Shown here: piece by piece, positions 59,654 through 64,000 of the stretch
Layout of the letters: each line of letters begins with the position of its first letter
Position numbering within the stretch: position 1 is the first letter of the stretch
The notes under the pieces: model-generated
Seen by the model: the letters and a program-made list of their open reading frames with translations, nothing else
Database searches by the model: none
What the model was told of the DNA's origin: nothing
Made by a program: the position numbers and the translations under genes
Assembly: GCA_019187485.1 (NCBI GenBank)
Contig: JABAQR010000014.1
Coordinates: 62,001-126,000, forward strand
Source of the DNA: Lysobacterales bacterium
GTDB taxonomy: Bacteria; Pseudomonadota; Gammaproteobacteria; Xanthomonadales; SZUA-5
Length of the DNA stretch: 64,000 nucleotides
Direction of reading: 5' to 3'

Positions 59654-61072
59654 ATGAAGCCGAGTCTCCAACTCCGCGTGGGCCAGCAACTTACGCTGAC
59701 CCCGCAGCTCAAACAGGCGATCCGGCTGTTGACCCTTTCGACCCTGGAGCTTCAGAACGAACTCTCGGTGGCGGTCGAGACCAACCCGATGCTGGAGTGG
59801 GACGAGGCGCAGGCCCGAGAGCCCCCGGCCGAGAAGGTCGATACGGCGCACGACCCGAGCGGCGATGAGACAGAGGCTGGCGCCGACGACGACTGGCGCG
59901 AAGCCGATGGCTTCGATCTGCCCGATTTCGCGAGCGTTCGTCCGGGCGAAGATGCCGACGAGGACGGTGGTGACGCGCGTTTCGCTGCCATACCGGATCT
60001 GCACGATCACCTGCTATGGCAGTTGCACCTCTCGCAACTGTCGCCGCGTGATCTGGCGATCGCCCAGGCGATCGTGGAGGCGCTCGACGAGGATGGCTAC
60101 CTGCACGAACCGGACGAAGCGATCATCGCCGCGGTCGCGCCCGAGCATCGTGTCGGTGCCGATGAAGTCGCCGCCGTGCGCCATTACGTGCAGCAGTTGG
60201 AGCCGGTCGGCGTCGCCAGTCGCGATCTGCGCGAGTGCCTGACGGTGCAGTTGCAGCAGTTCCCGGACGATGCCGCGCGCGCGCTCGCGTTGCGCATTGT
60301 CGCCGCGCACCTGGAACCGCTGGCGCGCCAGGATCGTGGCCGTCTGGTGCGCGAACTCGGGATCGAGGAGTCCGCGCTGGAGGCCGCGAGTGCGCTGGTG
60401 CGCCGCTGCGCGCCCAAACCCGGGGCGCGCTTCGCGTCGATCGCGGCGGAACATGTTGTCCCCGACGTATACGTCTACAAGCGGCAGGTGCACTGGGAGG
60501 TCGGCCTCAATCCCGCGGCGGCGCCCCGACTGCGCGTGAACGACCACTACGTGAGCCTGCTGCGCCGCTGCGGTCGCGATGAGGGCAGCGCGCTGCGAGG
60601 GCAGTTGCAGGAAGCTCGCTGGTTGCTGAAGAGCCTGGAACAGCGCGACCAGACCGTGCTCAAAGTCGCGCGGGTGATCGTAGGGCGCCAGCAGGACTAT
60701 TTCGAACGCGGCCCGGAAGCGATGAAACCGATGGTACTGCGCGAGGTGGCCGAGGAGATCGGCATGCACGAGTCCACGGTCAGCCGCGTGACCACGCGCA
60801 AGTACATGCACACCCCGCGCGGCACCCTGGAATTCAAGTATTTCTTCTCCAGCCACGTGGCCACTCGCGACGGCGGTGAGGCCTCCAGCACCGCGATTCA
60901 GGCCATGATCAAGAAGCTCATCGACGAGGAGACGCCGCAGAAGCCTCTGTCCGACAGCAGTATTTCCGATCTGCTGAAGCGTCGCGGCATCCTGGTGGCA
61001 CGGCGAACCGTGGCGAAGTATCGTGAAGCCCTGCGCATCCCCTCGTCGAACGAACGTGTGCGCGCCGGCTGA
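59654..61072 (+). CDS. rpoN: RNA polymerase sigma-54 factor
   Basis: A 472-aa alternative sigma factor. Region I is KPSLQLRVGQQLTLTPQLKQ, an acidic region II follows (about 50-110), then the core-binding domain and the C-terminal DNA-binding part with the RpoN box ARRTVAKYRE (near 455). The first ATG at 59648 is two codons earlier and also possible. It leads the rpoN-hpf-ptsN-hprK-rapZ cluster. Targets in this window include the amtB promoter. Confidence 0.95.
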   Translation: MKPSLQLRVGQQLTLTPQLKQAIRLLTLSTLELQNELSVAVETNPMLEWDEAQAREPPAEKVDTAHDPSGDETEAGADDDWREADGFDLPDFASVRPGEDADEDGGDARFAAIPDLHDHLLWQLHLSQLSPRDLAIAQAIVEALDEDGYLHEPDEAIIAAVAPEHRVGADEVAAVRHYVQQLEPVGVASRDLRECLTVQLQQFPDDAARALALRIVAAHLEPLARQDRGRLVRELGIEESALEAASALVRRCAPKPGARFASIAAEHVVPDVYVYKRQVHWEVGLNPAAAPRLRVNDHYVSLLRRCGRDEGSALRGQLQEARWLLKSLEQRDQTVLKVARVIVGRQQDYFERGPEAMKPMVLREVAEEIGMHESTVSRVTTRKYMHTPRGTLEFKYFFSSHVATRDGGEASSTAIQAMIKKLIDEETPQKPLSDSSISDLLKRRGILVARRTVAKYREALRIPSSNERVRAG

Positions 61073-61186
61073 GTGGACCTGTAATTGCGGTCGCTCGTGC
61101 CGGAGCCGGTCCCGCCCCATGCGGGATCCGGGCGCGCGTCCTGCGGTGCCCGCCGTGGCACCGCTCATCTGCAGAGGAGTCCATCC

Positions 61187-61498
61187 ATGAACCTCACCAT
61201 CTCCGGCCATCAGTTGGAAGTCACCGATGCGTTGCGGAACTACGCGCGGGTCAAGGCGCAGCGGCTGACCGACAACCAGGACAAGGTGCTCGACGCGCAC
61301 ATGATCCTGGGCACCGAGAAGCTCGCCCAGTACGCCGAAGCCACCGTCAACCTGCGCGGCAAGACGCTGTTCGCGAAGGCCGAAGGTCAGGACGTGTACG
61401 CCGCCATCGACGGATTGATCGACAAGCTGGACCGGCAGTTGGTGCGGCACAAGGAACGTGCGGGGGACCACCGCGGAGCGGATCATTTCGAGCACTGA
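61187..61498 (+). CDS. hpf: Ribosome hibernation promoting factor (short HPF)
   Basis: A 103-aa protein of the HPF/YfiA family (NLTISGHQLEVTDALRNYA, YAEATVNLRGKTLFAKAEG). It lacks the C-terminal dimerisation domain, so it is the short form that helps make 100S ribosomes. A GAGGAG is upstream. It lies between rpoN and ptsN, as in many proteobacteria. Confidence 0.94.
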   Translation: MNLTISGHQLEVTDALRNYARVKAQRLTDNQDKVLDAHMILGTEKLAQYAEATVNLRGKTLFAKAEGQDVYAAIDGLIDKLDRQLVRHKERAGDHRGADHFEH

Positions 61499-61504
61499 TT
61501 GCCC

Positions 61505-61969
61505 ATGCAACTGATCGACATCCTGGCCAGGGACCGCGTCGGCGCCGACCTGCGCGTCAGCGGCAAGAAGCGGCTGCTGGAACTGCTCGCGAACATGCTC
61601 GCGCCGGAGGCATCGCTGGTGCGTCCGGTCTTCGAGGCGCTGATCGCCCGCGAGCATCTCGGCTCCACCGCGCTCGGCCAGGGTGTCGCCATTCCCCACG
61701 GACGGGTCGCCCTAGACATCGCACCGACCGCCGCCTTCGCGCGGCTGAAAGATCCGATCGAGTTCGATGCACCCGACGGCGAGCCGGTCGACCTGGTGCT
61801 GGCACTGGTGGTCCCCGAGCACTTCACCGACCAGCACCTGACCCTGCTCGCCCAGGTCGCCGAACTCTTCAGCCACCCGGAGGTCTGCGCCGAACTGCGC
61901 GCCGCCAGCGATGCCCACACCTTGTTCGATCGCCTCAACGAACGCACCTTGCAGTTCAGCGAGAGTTGA
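61505..61969 (+). CDS. ptsN: PTS IIA-like nitrogen regulatory protein
   Basis: A 154-aa IIA(Ntr) protein. The phosphorylated histidine is H65 in GVAIPHGR. It takes part in the nitrogen PTS with PtsP and NPr and regulates potassium transport and other targets. The ATG at 61505 is preferred over an upstream TTG. It starts 6 bp after hpf and ends 6 bp before hprK. Confidence 0.94.
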   Translation: MQLIDILARDRVGADLRVSGKKRLLELLANMLAPEASLVRPVFEALIAREHLGSTALGQGVAIPHGRVALDIAPTAAFARLKDPIEFDAPDGEPVDLVLALVVPEHFTDQHLTLLAQVAELFSHPEVCAELRAASDAHTLFDRLNERTLQFSES

Positions 61970-61975
61970 GCGGCG

Positions 61976-62926
61976 ATGACGCGTTCGGTTTCCGCCCGCG
62001 AACTCTACGAGGAGGTGCGCCTGCGGCTGGAACTGCAGTGCGTGGTGGAGGGCGATGGCGAACGCCGCATCGAGATTGCCGAAGGTCGGACGCGACGCCC
62101 TTCACTGATCGGCTACCTGAATCTGATTCACCCCAACAAGATTCAGATCATCGGTGCCGAGGAAGTCGAGTTCCTGGATGGCCAGCCGGCGAGCAAGCGG
62201 CGCGCGATCTTGCAGCGCATGTTTAAGCTGCAGCCGGCGGTGTTGGCAATCACGCGCGGCATAGAGCCCCCGGCGGACCTGCTGATGGCTGCGAAGCGTT
62301 CGAAAGTGCCGGTCTGGCGCACGCCCAAGCGCGGTCACGACGTGCTGACCTACCTGCAATACCATCTCGCGCGCGCGCTCGCGCCGCAGACCTCCCTGCA
62401 CGGCGTCTTCCTGGAGGTCTATTCGATCGGCGTGCTGATCACGGGCGAGGCCGGCTCCGGCAAGAGCGAGCTGGCGCTGGAGTTGATCACGCGTGGGCAC
62501 CGGCTGGTCGCCGACGATGCGCCCGAGTTCACCCTGGTGGCGCCCGACGTGATCGATGGCACCTGTCCTGAAATGCTGCAGGACTGTCTGGAAGTGCGCG
62601 GCCTCGGCGTGCTCAATGTGCGCGAGATGTTCGGCGACACCGCGGTCAAGCGCAACAAGTACCTGCGCCTGATCGTGCACCTGGGTGCGCCGGTCGCGGA
62701 CGGCGAGCTCGACGGCATGAAGCGCCTGTATGGCGACGTCAGCACCGCGAAGCTGCTCGATGTCGAGGTTCCGCGGCTGGTGATCCCGGTCGCGCCCGGG
62801 CGCAATCTCGCGGTCCTCGTCGAGGCGGCCGTGCGCAATCACGTCCTGAAGAGCAAGGGCATCGATGCGGCACAGACTTTCGTTGATCGCCAGGCGCACG
62901 CGATGAAGCGGCAGCGCACATGGTAG
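61976..62926 (+). CDS. hprK: HPr kinase/phosphorylase
   Basis: A 316-aa bifunctional enzyme that phosphorylates and dephosphorylates a serine of HPr-type proteins. The Walker A motif GEAGSGKS is at 157-164 and the signature LEVRGLGVLNVREMFG near 207. In proteobacteria such genes occur beside ptsN and rapZ and without a full sugar PTS (family knowledge). The stop overlaps the rapZ start by 7 bp. Confidence 0.94.
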   Translation: MTRSVSARELYEEVRLRLELQCVVEGDGERRIEIAEGRTRRPSLIGYLNLIHPNKIQIIGAEEVEFLDGQPASKRRAILQRMFKLQPAVLAITRGIEPPADLLMAAKRSKVPVWRTPKRGHDVLTYLQYHLARALAPQTSLHGVFLEVYSIGVLITGEAGSGKSELALELITRGHRLVADDAPEFTLVAPDVIDGTCPEMLQDCLEVRGLGVLNVREMFGDTAVKRNKYLRLIVHLGAPVADGELDGMKRLYGDVSTAKLLDVEVPRLVIPVAPGRNLAVLVEAAVRNHVLKSKGIDAAQTFVDRQAHAMKRQRTW

Positions 62927-63807
62927 ATGGCACGCTCCAGACGCCCGGGAAGGTGCGCCTCGCCGTGGTCAGCGGTCTGTCGGGCTCGGGCAAGAGCGTG
63001 GCCTTGCGCACGCTCGAGGATCTCGGCTTCTATTGCATCGACAACCTGCCGGTGGGGCTGTTGCCGGCGTTGGCTGATCATGCGCTCGGACACACGGCCG
63101 TGCGCTGGCCGCGTCTTGCGGTGGGGATCGACGCGCGCACCGCGAGCGGGGATCCGGAGGAGCTTCCGCGCGCCTTCTCGCAACTCGCCGAACGCGGGCT
63201 GCCGCCCTTCGTGGTATTCCTCGACGCCCGCGACGAAGTGCTGTTGAAGCGTTACAGCGAAACCCGCCGGCGGCATCCACTCGGCGTCCGGGGGACTTCG
63301 CTGACCGGTGCGATCGCACGCGAACGCGAGCTGCTGAAGCCGCTGCGGCAGATCGCGGATGTCGAGATCGACACCAGCGAGCTCAATGTCTATCAGTTGC
63401 GCCGGCGCATCCTCGACGCGCTTGGACTCTCGGCCAGCGGAGTTTCCCTGTTGTTCGAGTCCTTCGCCTTCAGGCGCGGCGTGCCCGACGAAGCCGATTT
63501 CGTATTCGATGCGCGCGCGCTGCAGAACCCGCACTGGGAGCCGCGGTTGCGGCCGCTGTCCGGCCGCGATGTCGCGATCGTCGAGTACTTCGAGGCGCGT
63601 CCGGAAGTCGGCGAGTTCATCGATGACGTCGAGCGCTTCCTGCGCCGCTGGCTGCCGCGCTTCGATCCTTCCGAACGCAGCTACCTGACGGTGGCGATCG
63701 GCTGCACCGGCGGCCGCCATCGCTCGGTCTACATCGTCGAACGCCTGCAGGAACGCTTCCGCGCCCTCGGCGGCGAGGTGCTCTGCTTCCACCGGGAGCT
63801 GGCATGA
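62920..63807 (+). CDS. rapZ: RNase adapter protein RapZ
   Basis: A 295-aa P-loop protein. Walker A GLSGSGKS is at 19-26, and LDARDEVLLKRYSETRRRHPL is near 97. The C-terminal domain has IGCTGGRHRSVYIVERL. RapZ binds small RNAs and guides RNase E to control amino-sugar synthesis in E. coli. Overlaps hprK by 7 bp; last gene of the cluster visible here. Confidence 0.94.
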   Translation: MVDGTLQTPGKVRLAVVSGLSGSGKSVALRTLEDLGFYCIDNLPVGLLPALADHALGHTAVRWPRLAVGIDARTASGDPEELPRAFSQLAERGLPPFVVFLDARDEVLLKRYSETRRRHPLGVRGTSLTGAIARERELLKPLRQIADVEIDTSELNVYQLRRRILDALGLSASGVSLLFESFAFRRGVPDEADFVFDARALQNPHWEPRLRPLSGRDVAIVEYFEARPEVGEFIDDVERFLRRWLPRFDPSERSYLTVAIGCTGGRHRSVYIVERLQERFRALGGEVLCFHRELA

Positions 63808-63829
63808 GCGGCGTGGGAAGGCCAACTGC

Positions 63830-63981
63830 GGGGCTGGGGGCTGGGGGCTGGGGACCTGGCCTGTCGCTTCGGACGCGTCATTCAGCGGGCTCGTGGCGTG
63901 ATCACGCAGGAACTCCGGGAGCGGGTTCACCCTGCGACGTCCAAGCACATCGGTCGCCCGTCCCCAGCCCCCCAGCCCCGC
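63830..63981. repeat. GGGGCTG-type inverted element after rapZ
   Basis: Left arm 63830-63855 has three tandem GGGGCTG-type words ending GGGGAC. Right arm 63961-63981 begins GTCCCCAGCCCCCCAGCCC, the inverse. The spacer is about 105 nt. It has the same layout as the other short-word elements in the window and no gene. It lies just after the rapZ stop. Confidence 0.6.
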
Positions 63982-64000
63982 CGTTCCAGGCTTTTCCATG

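Overview
The window is GC-rich (roughly two thirds G+C), densely packed chromosomal DNA from a gammaproteobacterium, most likely of the Xanthomonadales/Lysobacterales. The pointers are gene order and protein type: gcvR diverging from dapA-bamC, zapA / 6S RNA / 5-FCL, fis next to purH, a Clp-type CRP homologue beside rpoN-hpf-ptsN-hprK-rapZ, sspA-sspB, and a secreted subtilase with PKD and PPC domains. No prophage, integrase, CRISPR array or rRNA operon is seen. One tRNA (Glu, CTC) and a strong 6S RNA candidate are present.

Layout. 0.2-10 kb: dgkA-terC, a POT peptide transporter with a small membrane protein, two envelope hypotheticals around a two-way terminator, hslO, typA, sspA-sspB. 10-21 kb: an unrecognised 378-aa protein, dihydropyrimidinase, a copper ATPase, thiD diverging from an outer-membrane barrel protein, a PIN-PhoH protein diverging from a TonB-dependent receptor. 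21-28 kb: gcvR / dapA-bamC, fdxA behind tRNA-Glu, and a pcnB-folK-panB-panC run. 28-35 kb: PPK2, yihY-tlpA-acyP, wrbA with a DUF2069 protein, and a large protein with receiver-like domains and degenerate GGDEF and EAL domains. 36-43 kb: the secreted subtilase, an ABC exporter, a decayed DUF4256 gene and a DesK/DesR-type two-component pair. 43-47 kb: tatD, mgtE and amtB-glnK behind a sigma-54 promoter. 47-53 kb: a soluble NAD-linked molybdenum formate dehydrogenase (fdsG, fdsB, fdsA, fdsD). 53-64 kb: EVE protein, 5-FCL, 6S RNA, zapA, a ZapB-like protein, an MFS symporter, purH, fis, clp, then rpoN-hpf-ptsN-hprK-rapZ.

Functional links. rpoN encodes the sigma factor that the amtB-glnK promoter needs, and glnK encodes the PII sensor of the same nitrogen circuit. 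ptsN-hprK-rapZ form a regulatory phosphotransfer module next to rpoN. The FimX-like protein and the Clp-type regulator are both possible cyclic-di-GMP effectors. pcnB, folK, panB and panC join RNA polyadenylation, folate and pantothenate synthesis.

The most unusual content lies between genes. Hairpin-forming elements are built from short tandem words: three copies of an ACGCAAAGG type, and one each of CGACAAC, CCCCGTG and GGGGCTG types. In one copy both arms carry a matching base change. There are also three group II intron relics: two 5-prime domain I pieces sitting directly after rho-independent terminators, as class C introns do, and one piece with domains V and VI between clp and rpoN. 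None has a reverse transcriptase.
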